From Montifringilla adamsi (taxonomy: Eukaryota > Chordata > Aves > Passeriformes > Passeridae): DNA of 64,000 nucleotides. Location: positions 310,001-374,000 of the forward strand of contig JAGGNK010015336.1 of assembly GCA_017590115.1 (NCBI GenBank), given 5' to 3'. The translations under genes were made by a program, and so were the position numbers. The notes beneath the pieces were generated by a model. It worked only from the letters and a program-made list of their open reading frames with translations. It was not told where the DNA came from and searched no databases. Below, piece by piece: positions 34,649-46,200 of this stretch (position 1 is the first letter of the stretch; each line of letters begins with the position of its first letter).

Positions 34649-37600
34649 TCTTTAATTTCCCAAGAAACTAGTTTGAAAAGGAGACATTTTTTCCTTGTTA
34701 GCATCTGATTCAAATGTAATAAATTCCTCTCTCTTAATAGGAAGGGTTTCTTTGAATAACTTTGAGTCCCATTTCTTTAATTATTCTGTGGTGAAGGAGT
34801 CTCATTTTACTCCAAAGAGCAGCTTTGACTGTCGTGGTCCTTAGCTTTTATCTCCAAGCTTTGCTCATCATCCAGAACAGTCATTTCACTAAATTATCAG
34901 TTTCTGTTATACATGAGCTACTTCGACTTGGCATTAGAATAACTTTTTTTTTTCAGTAACTAAAAATTTTAACTGATCAAATGAAAACACTAAGACAATT
35001 ATTTGAAAAGAATGACCAAAGATGCCAATAAAATCTGGGCTATAGCAATCAAATAATGATGTAAGTTGACTCCCAAGATATGACTGCATTAGCTTACATA
35101 GGAAGAAAATATTTTCAATATTAATTACTGGTGCTTTTTAACAAACTTGGCCATAAATCCAGTTTTAACAATAACTAACTGCACAGTTATTAATTCTGGA
35201 ACTTAAGCCAAATGTAGTCTTCCATACTGAGAACATCTGTGATTGTGTCCTTTGGAATTTGTTCCCTGTGCATCTTATATAAGTGCATCAGAAATATTCC
35301 AACTCTCATCCCTTTGTTTTATTTACAGGACATGAGAAAGCAGGCTTGGAAACCTATCAACTGAAGCTGAGAGGGAACAGTGAAGAGGAAAAAATAGAAT
35401 TTAAAAATAGTTCTGATTAACTTGCTTCACTGAAAAAAGGAATAGAAAAAAAAAGAATAATCTTTGGAGTGTTCATTTGTACGTGAATAAAACAGAAGAC
35501 ACAAACATGCAGAATACATTCAGAGAAAAAAGCTGCTAACAAGGATTTGCTAATTGTTGGATACTGAGGTTTATTGGAGCAATGAGTCTCCAAATTCTCT
35601 GCTCCTTGCAGTTGAAAGAGCCACTTCCCAAAACAGTGCTTCTTCCCAAAGCTACCCAAATCCTCTTCCACTTCCAAGAAACCACCCCCAGCTCACAGCT
35701 TCCTTGAACAGAGCCCAGATCCTTAGTTATGTGTGTCAGTACATACTGATTTATTTGGATATTTTCGTTCTGAAAAAGAAGAGCAACCTCTGCTTTCATG
35801 CTGGCTTACCTTGCCCTCATCACTCCTGGCTTAACGGTGAAAAAATGAAATATTTTTAGCTACTGAGGAAATGAACAGTGAAAGAATATGCAGGATTTCC
35901 ACACTATTCCTTCCTGAGTTAACGCCTAAGTGCTTCTCAGAAGCCTGCATAGATCAAGGTTTTCCACTTACACTTCTGTTTTTATATCTTGTATTTACTA
36001 CAGTATATATAGTTATTGCCACCAAAAAAAAGTGCAAGACATCCAGCTTCAAACGGCCCCCTTAAATGGTGCTGAGTGTGTACTTTACTTGCAGAAACCA
36101 CAAAGTGGAACAAATAAAAAGAGCTGTTGTAAGACTTGCTAAAGAGGTTCAGGTACTTGCCATAATAATTTTGCAGATGGAGATAAGCTTGAAAGAACAT
36201 TAAAGTTTCACAGCAGAGATGTGATGTGGAGTTGAGCGTGTCAAAAGGTTAAAAATATTTTGGGTTTTCTTTGCTTATGTTTTTTGAGAGTAGGTTGTGA
36301 CATATGTATAAATCATTCATATTCTATTAAAATAGAGCCCTGATTCACTTCTTGAGGATTTCAACAGATTACCATACCAAAGAACATTTTCTGTCCAGCT
36401 TCCACTCTTCAGCTATGTGTCTTCTGTACTCTGTATTATCCTCTTCAATACATCATTTTTGAAACCTCAGCACTTCACAACTCTTATTTTATGGCACTAT
36501 AATCTCTTCCTTCTTTTCAAGCAACTGTCAAAACATAATTCTTACCTTCTGAAATCCTTTTGCTGGTTTTTTTGTTGTAGAATTTCTGCACAAACTGCTT
36601 TTGGTTTAAAAAAAAAAAAGTGAAAGCACTACATATATGCAGTTCTTTTGATAATTGAGTCAATTTAAATTTCTTCAAATAAACATATGTTTGGCATTCC
36701 ACATTATTGCCATTACAAAATTATTTTATCGAAAACATTTGTGCAATTTATGAATTGAATTAAATGATGGAAAGATAATGTAAATTAGCAAAACTCAATT
36801 ACATCATTGTAGGTCTTAAGAAAATTATGATTTCAAATAATAAAACCACCCATATTTTAGACAGATTTTGATCGGAGTTAAGAACTTTGAGAAGATACCA
36901 TTTATAACAAATTCAGAGCATGGTGTTGGAAATCGAGGAACCTAGTTCCAGTTCTGGTATTCTGTGAAAGTGTAGTTGGGGAAAATTTGAATCTGGTCAT
37001 GTTAATCTTTATTTTAAACCTAACATAAGTGAGAAAGACACCCATATGTTTTGTTGATGTTGGATTTTGCATCTTCAAGGACATTCACTGGTAAATATTA
37101 CGCATCACTATGGTGCCAGGTATTGCAATAATGAAAAATACTGGTACTGTCCAAGGGCATAATATGAATGCAGAGAGAAATCCAACCACATAAAGTCTCT
37201 GCCATTATTTATATTGAAGTTATTTCTATCTTGGGTCAGGCCTACCTTTTTAAATATTTCACTGCATACTTTTGACTAAGTAAAATATTCATGAATGTAT
37301 TTCAGAATAATTGAATCTAATTTAGATTGTAACTTAGAGCTCCTCTATTCAACAGGTCTGCCTCTTCTCCTGCTTAGCTGTGAATTAAAAAGAACTGTTT
37401 CCCAATCTGAAAATGTTCCTGAATGTTAAACAGATTGCACTTAAGAAATTCTGCTCATTATTTTCCTGTGAATGTGTCTCAGGCACCCGAGCAGGTTGCA
37501 AAGAACCAGACCACGTGAGCTTACACATATGATGAATGGTGATGATTTGAAAGGAACAGTTTGCAAACAGTGCACAGATTGAAAAGTTTTCATCAACGGT

Positions 37601-37970
37601 ATTTAGCAAAAGGTTATAAATAACACAGATATTCATGAAAGTCAGGAAACACATCTGAATTAAAAGGGGATTTAAACACATGAAGCTTTCAGCTGGAATC
37701 TCATCTTTAAGTGGTTGTACCTTTACCATTGTGAGATCTCTGTGCTCTTTGTGTTGACTAAATCTTATAATTTCATGCCAAAGTGTCAATTTCCTTTTAT
37801 GTATAATATAGGGGAAGTGAGAATGATTGTACAGTGCAGGATACCCAGCATTCTGGTATCAAACACCTCCTTTTCTAATGGAAAGCACATGGACCTCCTA
37901 AATGCCAACAGAAGGAAACAAGTCAGAGCAAAAGGCAGCATGCATTACAGGTTTGTGTAGCCTGGATTTT
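34649..37970. other. unique sequence, no gene seen
   Basis: 3.3 kb of AT-rich sequence. Frames such as 35554-35859 (101 codons) and 37385-37789 (134 codons, minus) have no recognisable domain or splice context. Confidence 0.45.
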
Positions 37971-37998
37971 CATAGAATCTTAGAATTAAGATTCTATG
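37971..37998. repeat. perfect 12-bp palindromic arms at CR1 terminus
   Basis: Arms catagaatctta (37971-37982) and taagattctatg (37987-37998) are exact reverse complements around gaat. They sit at the terminus of the reverse CR1 that follows and are built from its terminal repeat in both orientations. Confidence 0.95.
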
Positions 37999-38340
37999 AA
38001 TGGAAAAGATTCTAAGGATGGAAAAGATCTCCAGCATCATCAAGCCCAAACCATGGTACTGAGTGACATGTCCAGTCATTTTTAGGGTGAACTTCGCACC
38101 GCTTCCCTGGACAGCTCATTCCAATGCTTGGTAACCTTCTCAGTGAAAAAATTCTTCCTGATGTCCAGCCTGAAGCTCCCCTGGCATAGCCTGAGGACAT
38201 TTCCTCTTGTCCTGTCACTGGCTGTCTGGGAGAAGAGGCCAACCCCCCAACTGGCTGCAACCTCCTGCCAGGGAGCTGTAGAGAGTGACCAGGCTGGGTC
38301 TGCGAGCAGTGTCAGGAGCCAGCCAGGGTAACACTGGAAC
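37999..38340 (-). mobile_element. CR1 LINE, ORF2 C-terminus and 3' UTR
   Basis: Reverse CR1. A sense frame on the minus strand (38082-38363) keeps the CR1 C-terminal block [14 protein letters not shown] and K-H-W-N. The tail near 38000-38040 is rearranged, with a duplicated 'atggaaaagat' segment, next to the palindrome at 37971-37998. It fades after about 38300. Confidence 0.9.
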
Positions 38341-41300
38341 AGGCAGCAATTCTGGGCACACACAACTCCCCTTTAATTTTAGGGATTGCTTCGTTGCTTG
38401 AAACAGACCACTGAGGTTGAAAAACAGATGAGGGAAGGCAAACAGCAGCCTGAGATACCACAGGACACAAGTGGTGGTATCTCTTTCATGTTAAACTTTG
38501 CTGTGCTCTCTCCTTTCCTGAGGAGGCAGGATCAGGCCAATGTGCCAACTCCAGCATCACAGACATCCAGGAAGCAATTAGGCACTGTGAAAAAGCTGCA
38601 ACAAACAGCTGGTTTCAGCAGTTTTCCAGCTTGACTTTTATTTCAAGGTGAAAGCAATGAGCTGGGCTCTGTCAGAACTGACTTCAGTTTGGTTTCACAA
38701 CCATGTGGGGACTGATGTGCCAACAGTAATGCTAGCAGAAAAACTGGTAGAACATTCAAGGGCTTCTAACACAGTCAAAGTTTGCATCTAGAGCCCAAAT
38801 TAATTCTTACTGCGAAGCTGATCAGAAAATACTCTGATTTCTTATTAGGCTTGGATAATATCAAAAGAGACTGCAAATGTATCCAATCAGTTGAGCAGAC
38901 CTCAGATGAATGCACTTGACCGCTTTAACCAAACAAGATAGTTTAGTACAAGCTCCAAAGGAGGCAAAGTCTGACTCACAACCAGTCCAATAACTCCAAG
39001 AAACCTACAAAAGAACAGAGAGACTCAGAGAGCATTGATGAAAATGAGCTTGGAGCAGTGATCCTGAGATAAGCACATGAACAGCAGGTGCACCCTTCAT
39101 TTATCAAGGAGCAAAGACAGTTGTGTGTACAAGGTGGATAACTTTACATTGTACCCAGTTTGAGTACAACCCAACCACTTTATTCCATAAATATGACAGC
39201 CTTCACAAAGGCAGCAAACCATCCCTAGAAAAGCTCACAGTTTTAATCAATGGATGGAATTTGCCTAAGGCAACAGGAGTCAGTGTCAAAGCTGGCATAA
39301 AAGCACATCTGTGGAAAAATTTTTAGAACTTTTTTCAACAGAAATTTACCATAGAAATTGTCAGAGAACTCAACAGGAAACTTTGAATGGATTACCTCCT
39401 TTCAGACTGGGACACAAACGGTACAATAAGGTTGCCATAAGGTTGCCTTAATTCATTCCATAGACCTTGTTGTGGTTGTTTCTCTCCGCATGTGGGTATG
39501 TTTATTTTCCTCATGTTTTTGGTTTTTTTAATATCACTGTTGGCCTCATGTTCTTGAGGCTTCAAATCATTATTTATGAGACATTTTTCAATTTAAAATT
39601 AAAATTTACAGGGCAAATTAAACACTAGATTAATACCTCCTGCTTCCAGAAACACCTTCAAAAGATACACCCATATGTGCACATTTCCAGGTGGTAGGAA
39701 TTAACCTGGTCTCTTCTAAACTGGTTAATTTAAAATGCATAAAACATCCCAGAAGCTCAGGAGAAAGCAACGCAATGAATGTGGTGTTATATGCTCAGTT
39801 TCATTCTTCATCAATATTTATTTGCTCTCTCTACCCTGCTTTCTCTGACTAAAAATCTTTTTAGTCTTTTTTCATTTCAAAGATGAATCTGAACCAGACA
39901 CCCATCTCAAATGAGAATCTCTTTCCTGCATCTGCTTTAAAAGGCTTTCATGTCACTGTCCTTCATTGCATAGAGGAAAGCAAGTGGAATATCTGTTGGA
40001 GACATTCTGGTAAAATCAATTTAGCTCATGCAGAGTGGCTGCAATAAAATAAATATTTGTTTGTGATGTCAAGGGATCCATGAGGAATTCTGTGTCTAAT
40101 TTTCTCACCATGTGCATATATGACCTCCCTCTGAATTGGCATACTTCATACCACAATCATTTTTTGTGTGCATGAAAGCTTCTGATCTTTAACCCCTGGG
40201 ACATGCCTGGTCCTGTTTTCTCCTCTCCTCACCTGCTTGAGGCCCAATAACCTCCACCACTATATTTATATGTTTCTCTTCCTTCAAGCTGAGAAGGTTG
40301 CATTGATACAACTGCAATCAGATTTTACAACTGGAGATACTGTTTCATGTCCTGTCTGTGTATTTATGATGATTCCCATATCCCTAGAACCTGTATGGCA
40401 AGGACTGTCTTCATTTTCACATCATTGTCACAGATTTTGGGGTCGGCAGTGAAGTTCCTTCTGTGATAGTTTTGCATCAAGTTAGAAGAGCAGTTCTTAT
40501 ATGCCTGTCCCATATGGGTCATGGTATTTAGGGACTGAACTTCCAATTGCTTTCTCCACCAATATTTGCACAAAGCCTGATGTCTGCCAGCCTTGACTTT
40601 CATGCCCAAGCCCCACCTATGAGTCTGGGCTTTATGCTTCCCCTGGGCTGAGTCCAGGCTTCAGACACATCCAGCTTGTAAAAATCACTGAGAAAAGAAG
40701 TATAAATGAGACCAAGACCACCTAAATGAGACCAGTGCCTTTACAGACATTTTGAGAGGATGATGTCTCTTCTTTATGAGCCAGTGGCTGGGGATGACCT
40801 AAACACACAGTTTTTCCCTCCTTTGGGAGCACATCAGGAACTTCCTGACCTGAGAAACTTGGAGCATAAGTCATGCTTCGAACTGGACACACACTCAAAG
40901 AGACATGAGATTTTCCAAGTAGCAATTAAATAACCCTTTCAGTCCATAAGGAGACACTTCCCTTATACTCTGCTTATATTACACTCCTTTCTTTTTGCTG
41001 CTTATAGTTTCAGGATTGCAAAAAAAATCTCTCTTGTTCTGGAAAAAAACTTCCATGGCAGAGTGAGATCTCAGACAGAAAACAATTTTCAGATGTCTCT
41101 CCATTCAATGTTCCATAGCATTAAGAAAAAAAGTGGAACATTAACATTTGTCACCACTATCAGAGTATTTATAGATTGGCCTTTCTGATAAGACTGCCTA
41201 GTGGTTACAGCCACCTTGTAATGAAGGTGTCAGCTCTCCCACAATGGAGGGCAGCCTTAAACCCCTTTGAAGGCCTCTTGCTGGATGAAGAAGGACAGTT

Positions 41301-44300
41301 TGACAGACCTTCACTCCAGGTAAGCTCAGGTTTATAAAAGGAGAGGTCACCCAGAGTCCTCCAAGGAGTGAACTGAAATTAAAGCTCTGGGATGCTGTCA
41401 CTCTGAATTAACCAAATTGTCTGAAGCAAAATTACACCATGACACCATGATATGTATTGTGGGGGGGAAACCAGAGACAATTCAACATAGAAATAAATGG
41501 CAGAAATTTTCCTTATTTCATAGGTTTTGGTCTTCTGTTCATTTTCAGAAGCTTAACAGAAAAAGCTTCACAAAAAAGGGCGTAATTCTCTCTCTGAAAG
41601 ATAAGGGTTTTTTCCACTGTTAAAATATTAAATAATTAACTGATGACCTTAAAAAAAAAGACTAATTTCTCCCACAGTAGCTGTTGTACAGCAATCCCTG
41701 GAAAAAGTTTGAAGTACACCAAGAAGAAAAATGAAAGAAAGGAAATTGAAAATACTTTGAATGAAAAAAATCAAATTACTTTTCTTCTAGGAAAACTCTC
41801 CTTTACTCCTCTCACAGGCACAGCAATGCTTCAAAGAGAAGTCTATTGTAAAATGAGTCGCTTGCCAGCACCAGCAATCTCTCTCAAAGCAGGAAAAAAA
41901 AAAAAAATCAATCCTCTCTGGGATTTTAGGTCAAGAAACTTCTACTTTTCTTTTTAATGATTCCTAGGATTTTTTTGAAAACAAAGGAATGAAAGGGGAA
42001 AAAGCAAAAGAGGAGACAGGCAAACCCTTTTTTGGTCCTCACTGGTACATTTGTGCCTCAGCTCAGCCTGATACCTCCCTGCTGTGCCTTGGTGAGGGTG
42101 CTGGCACCAGCCTATTGACTTCTGGGTGCCTTCCCAAGCACATTCTGCCAGTTTTGCCCTTGAATTGGATTGCTTTCAAAGCCAGGTGAGATGGAGCCTG
42201 GAGACTGCCAGACACCTGTGAGCTGGAGCCCTTCTTCATGGGTTTTCTTTACAGCTACTAAGGCTGGTTGCATTCAGTGCATTAACTCCTCTGTCTTGCT
42301 TGTTTCTTGACTATATCCAGAGCCCTTTGGTGATGTTTTACAATTTCAAGAAGGTGGGGAAAAGGAAAAATCTTCTTGTCTCCCATCTAGAGCTCACAAA
42401 TCTTCAGGCAATATTTAAAAGCCCAAGAATGTCAATTTTGACTGAGTTTCTCACATGGTATTTGAAGGTCATGGTAACACCTTTCTCTATCCATGGTGGC
42501 TCCAAGCACCCAAAAAAGAACAATCATCTCAGTATTCACACTGGGAGGATTATATAGCAGCAAAAGTCCTCACAGGAACTGAAACAGCTGCTGCTCCTTT
42601 CATTGCAAATCTGTGGCTGCAGGAGATATTTAAAAACATCCTTCCTGATCAGAGCTGCTCTTGAAAGTTGGTGCAATCCAAACTGGTGTTCCCAAACTAG
42701 AGTACAGGAACCTCACCCAGATCCTGTCTGTGTACCTCACCATCACTTTACAAGTGGAGGGGAGAGGCCCAGCAGGTCTGAGGGAGGGGCAGCTCCCCCA
42801 TTTCCTGTTCTTGCTTCAGGGGCACCAAACCTGCACTGCCCCACTGCCCTCTACCACCATGGAATCAGTCTCTATAACCTGCTCTGTCATTTTTTTTTTC
42901 AGCAGGAAAATATCACTGATCATATTCCTCAACAGGAATTTCACTGGTGCTCAAACTAGTCCCAGCTGTTATTTTTATGACATAGAAGTAGTGTGGTGGA
43001 GGCAGAACAAAAAAATCTGAGCCATTGATGAGACAATTTTTACTTCCAAAGATGAAGCCTAGTGAGGAAACTGCAGTCACCAACAGGACAGACTTTCCTC
43101 CGGATTTCTGAAAAGAGATGAGTATGACATACTGGAGTCTGCAGCTCCATTCACAGCACTGTAAAACAAGCAATTTATTTCCTAACATCCTCAAACTTTA
43201 ATTCCTTTAATAACCAAATTGCCAACAAAATTAAGTATGACAGGTCCATTTCCAATCCCTTTAATGATCCTCCTGTTTTGCCATCCACAGTTGCCTACCT
43301 GTATCACTTTCTCTCTTGAGCCTTGGCTCTGACACCTACAAGCCTCAAAGGCTTTATTTATGTTAATTATCAAGGAAGTTTCCTTCTAAGTGAATAGCTG
43401 GATTATCTGACTCTTGATTAAATGGCAAAGTCAGCTTTATACACTGTGATTTACTGTAAAAAAAATATGATCCAAGAGAAAACTGGTCTTCTGAAGTGTA
43501 TGAGCTGACAGCAGTGCCACTCTGAGCTGAGTTTTTCAGTGCTGGCTGATGTCACACGCTTGAAGCAGGTACTGCAGCTATGCAGGCACCCATTAACTTT
43601 TTCCATTTTCTCTGCAGTCCCAGCTCTCTTTGTGGCATTACTCATTTTTTATCTGCAGGGAGTAACTTAAAGATGCAGCTTGCCCCAGAGACAAGATGCA
43701 AAATGCAGCTGATGTAGCTGTGTTTGGAAAAAAGCAGAAAGGGAAAGGAGCTTGACAAAGTCACTTTGAATTTTATTGAGGGACACATTACAGATTTGGC
43801 CACACTTGCCCCTCTCATGGCCCTGGGTGTTTCCTGCATGCTATTTCAATGTACTTCAGAGTACATGCTAGAGGTAGAGGGAGGATCTGAAGAGTCAAAG
43901 GGGAGGATCAGAAGTAGGTTAAAAGCTGAAGGCACAGATTAAAGGTCTCCACAAAGACTCAACACGCACAAATTCAGACACTGCAATTAAGCCAGCATGC
44001 AGTTACTCATTCATTAGTCACTCACTGACTTTTCCAAATATATAATGGCTGAACGTCCCTCCATTCCCCTTGTATAGGAAACTATGCCCTACTGATACAT
44101 GTTCAAGGTTTTTCTGCTGCCTTCTACAACACAGCCATACTAAAAAACTCAGCCCTATTTCTTAGGCAGTCCAGTGAAGGTAGAGGTCCTTATTTGTTTA
44201 GACCCATTTTTAAGACATGAGACACATTTACTCTCTGTTGTATGTACAACCCTGACATTTCCTTCTCATCCCTCCGTGTCCCCCACACAGCCAGCTGGCC

Positions 44301-44717
44301 CTGAACAGCCCACTGAGTCATCCGTGGAAACATTAATTAACACCATCACCTGGAAGTAAAGATCTAGTAAATTAGTTAAGAACATTGTGAAGGTTGATCT
44401 ATATGACAACTTATGTTCCCACTTCCCTCATCTTCCACCCCACGACCAAAACCATCTTGATGAATTTTCAGCACAACATTAAGACACGGTAGCCAGGTTC
44501 TCTGGTAATGAACACTGGTCAGATGTCAGTACATTCATTCAAGCCTGCTTTTCATGGTGCTGTTACAGACAGTGTCATTGCTTCTGTTTCCCTTGCTCCA
44601 CTTGTATTCCTACATATATATCTGGGAATTTCTGTGAGGGAGAGGTCATTGGTGTACAGGAACAATGGAGGCCACAGTAAGTGCATACCAGAAAAGGGAA
44701 TCTGCAAGAAAGCAAGA
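38341..44717. other. repeat-poor unique sequence, no gene seen
   Basis: 6.4 kb in which I recognise no CR1, LTR, SINE or exon. Open frames of 80-119 codons at 41643-41957 and 42603-43020 have no domain evidence. A short A run lies at 41892-41906. A 19-base string at 38571-38589 is shared with the old CR1 near 3690. Confidence 0.4.
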
Positions 44718-45104
44718 TGTCTCTGATGGAGAAGGAAGACTTGCACACCAGATGATGAACAACAAGTCTCAGAAGTTTATTGAATAGGCACACACATTTA
44801 TAGCAGTGTTAATAAGGCTAATGCATATTGCAAAAATTGAGCTCATCATTGGTTAGTCATTTATCAGTCAACTACGTCTATGTTTACATTCTTGTGTTCA
44901 CCTTGTTATGGTTTCTCCTATCGTTCCTTCATTCTTGCTAGCTAACAAACCTCTCCCACAACCTCAAGTTTCGGCAAGGGCACAGTGACCTTGCCGCTTT
45001 TAGACACTGATTTCTGACTCCTACCCTCGTCTCCTTGCTTAACTAATGGTATTATTCCAGCATGATCTTTGTTAGCTAGCTAACTGTCTACAAAATCCTC
45101 TACA
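44718..45104 (-). mobile_element. endogenous retrovirus LTR, alpharetrovirus-like layout
   Basis: On the minus strand the LTR opens with TGTAGAGG at 45104, directly after a purine run (aggggaaa) that looks like the polypurine tract. It has a TATA box (tataaatg) at about 44796-44803 and, only some 20 bases further, an AATAAA signal at 44776-44781. It ends with CA at about 44718, or at 44724 if it stops at CCATCA. A TATA box immediately followed by the poly(A) signal, then 'ggtgtgca' downstream, parallels alpharetrovirus LTRs with their very short R region. The length is about 387 bp. The flanks show no target-site repeat, which fits a 3' LTR joined to internal sequence. The 3' edge is the less certain one. 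Confidence 0.75.
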
Positions 45105-45219
45105 TTTCCCCTGTTTGTATCTCGGGCAGATTAATCTGGCTGTGACCCTTATCCAGGAGCCAGCTTGTTACAAAGCTCTCAACATGTCTCCAGGAAATTC
45201 CAGCACACATCTGCAATGC
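45105..45219 (-). pseudogene. internal retroviral remnant next to the LTR
   Basis: Minus-strand sequence leading into the polypurine tract. A frame of 39 codons is open from 45219 and is closed by a TAG formed by the first bases of the LTR (TGTAG). Just upstream, at 45220-45235, the minus strand reads as a pyrimidine-rich stretch ending in AG, like a 3' splice site. It may be the C-terminal end of an env-like or other 3' reading frame, or chance. I cannot name the protein. Upstream of 45240 no retroviral sequence is recognisable, so the provirus is truncated or too decayed. Confidence 0.45.
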
Positions 45220-45220
45220 C

Positions 45221-45937
45221 TGTTGGGAATGGGTAGAAATGATAAAATATCAGAAATATAGTCACCCTGAACTTTTCTTGCTTAAATAACATAACATTGA
45301 CTTCATTCATTACACCACAAAGCAACAGCAGAGATTCTGACTTCTCCTAGTGGTACATCTCAGCACAAGCTGTGCTTTTCTGAGCCTCTCACAGAGAGGT
45401 CATTGCCAGTGGACAGAAAATGGGCATTAGTGATTCTGAACATTTTACCAGCCTCTCACAGAAGTGCTGCATAAGTCAAATAATGACCTGTTTAGCTGTG
45501 CTGTGCCCCTGCATGAGAAGAGCACCAACAAACTGGAACATCAGTGCTTGGAATAACCGAATAACTTTTTAATGATTTATGATTTGAGCTAGGAAACTTG
45601 CTAGCCAGATGGATCTGCAACCAAGCAAACCAAGGCTGACCTGAGGCTACAGAACCCGTGTCAGCACACTGCAGAGGTTTTGCTGAAGATTGATTGTACT
45701 ATTTCATTGCCATAAAATCATCTGGTAAATTCTTAAGTTTTTTTTTAATTATTATCACTCAATCCAGATATACTCTGTTCACCTTCTTATCTGGTGCTGA
45801 TATATCAGCTTTTGGAGTTCAAGACTTCTAATAACCTGCTGCAAGATATTAAGCTTTATTAAGTATTTTTCTGCTTTTGAGAACAGCAGGCAACATTTGC
45901 AGAACTATGGGAGAGAGGTAGAAGACTAAAAATACCA
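45221..45937. other. unassigned sequence upstream of the LTR remnant
   Basis: Could include further decayed provirus, but I see no gag, pol or env motif. The direct copy 'cctctcacaga' occurs twice (near 45385 and 45452). Confidence 0.4.
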
Positions 45938-46200
45938 ATCATAGGATCACAGAATCATAGGATACTTCATGTTGGAAAAAAACTTTAGGAACATTTAGTC
46001 CAACTGTTATCCCAGTCTGCCAATCCCACCACTAAACCATGTCCCTGAGAGCCACACCTACACATCTTTTAAATACCTCCAGGAATGGTGACTGGGCAGC
46101 TGCTTCCAGTGGTTGACAACCCTTTCAGGGAAGGAGTTTTTCCTAATATCTAAACCTCTCCTGGCACAACTTGAAGCCAAGCCCTCTGGTCCTTGAATGT
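45938..46200 (-). mobile_element. CR1 LINE 3' end
   Basis: Reverse CR1 with a duplicated terminus (atcataggatcacagaatca), then 'tttagtccaactgttatccc', 'aaaccatgtccctgagagcc', 'tttaaatacctccaggaatg' and 'ggttgacaaccctttcaggg'. It fades after 'gaagccaagccctctgg' at about 46195. Confidence 0.9.

Noticed and set aside
42603..43020. Overlapping frames of 118 and 119 codons in a GC-richer patch
   Set aside because: No domain, two frames over the same DNA, and no repeat or exon evidence.
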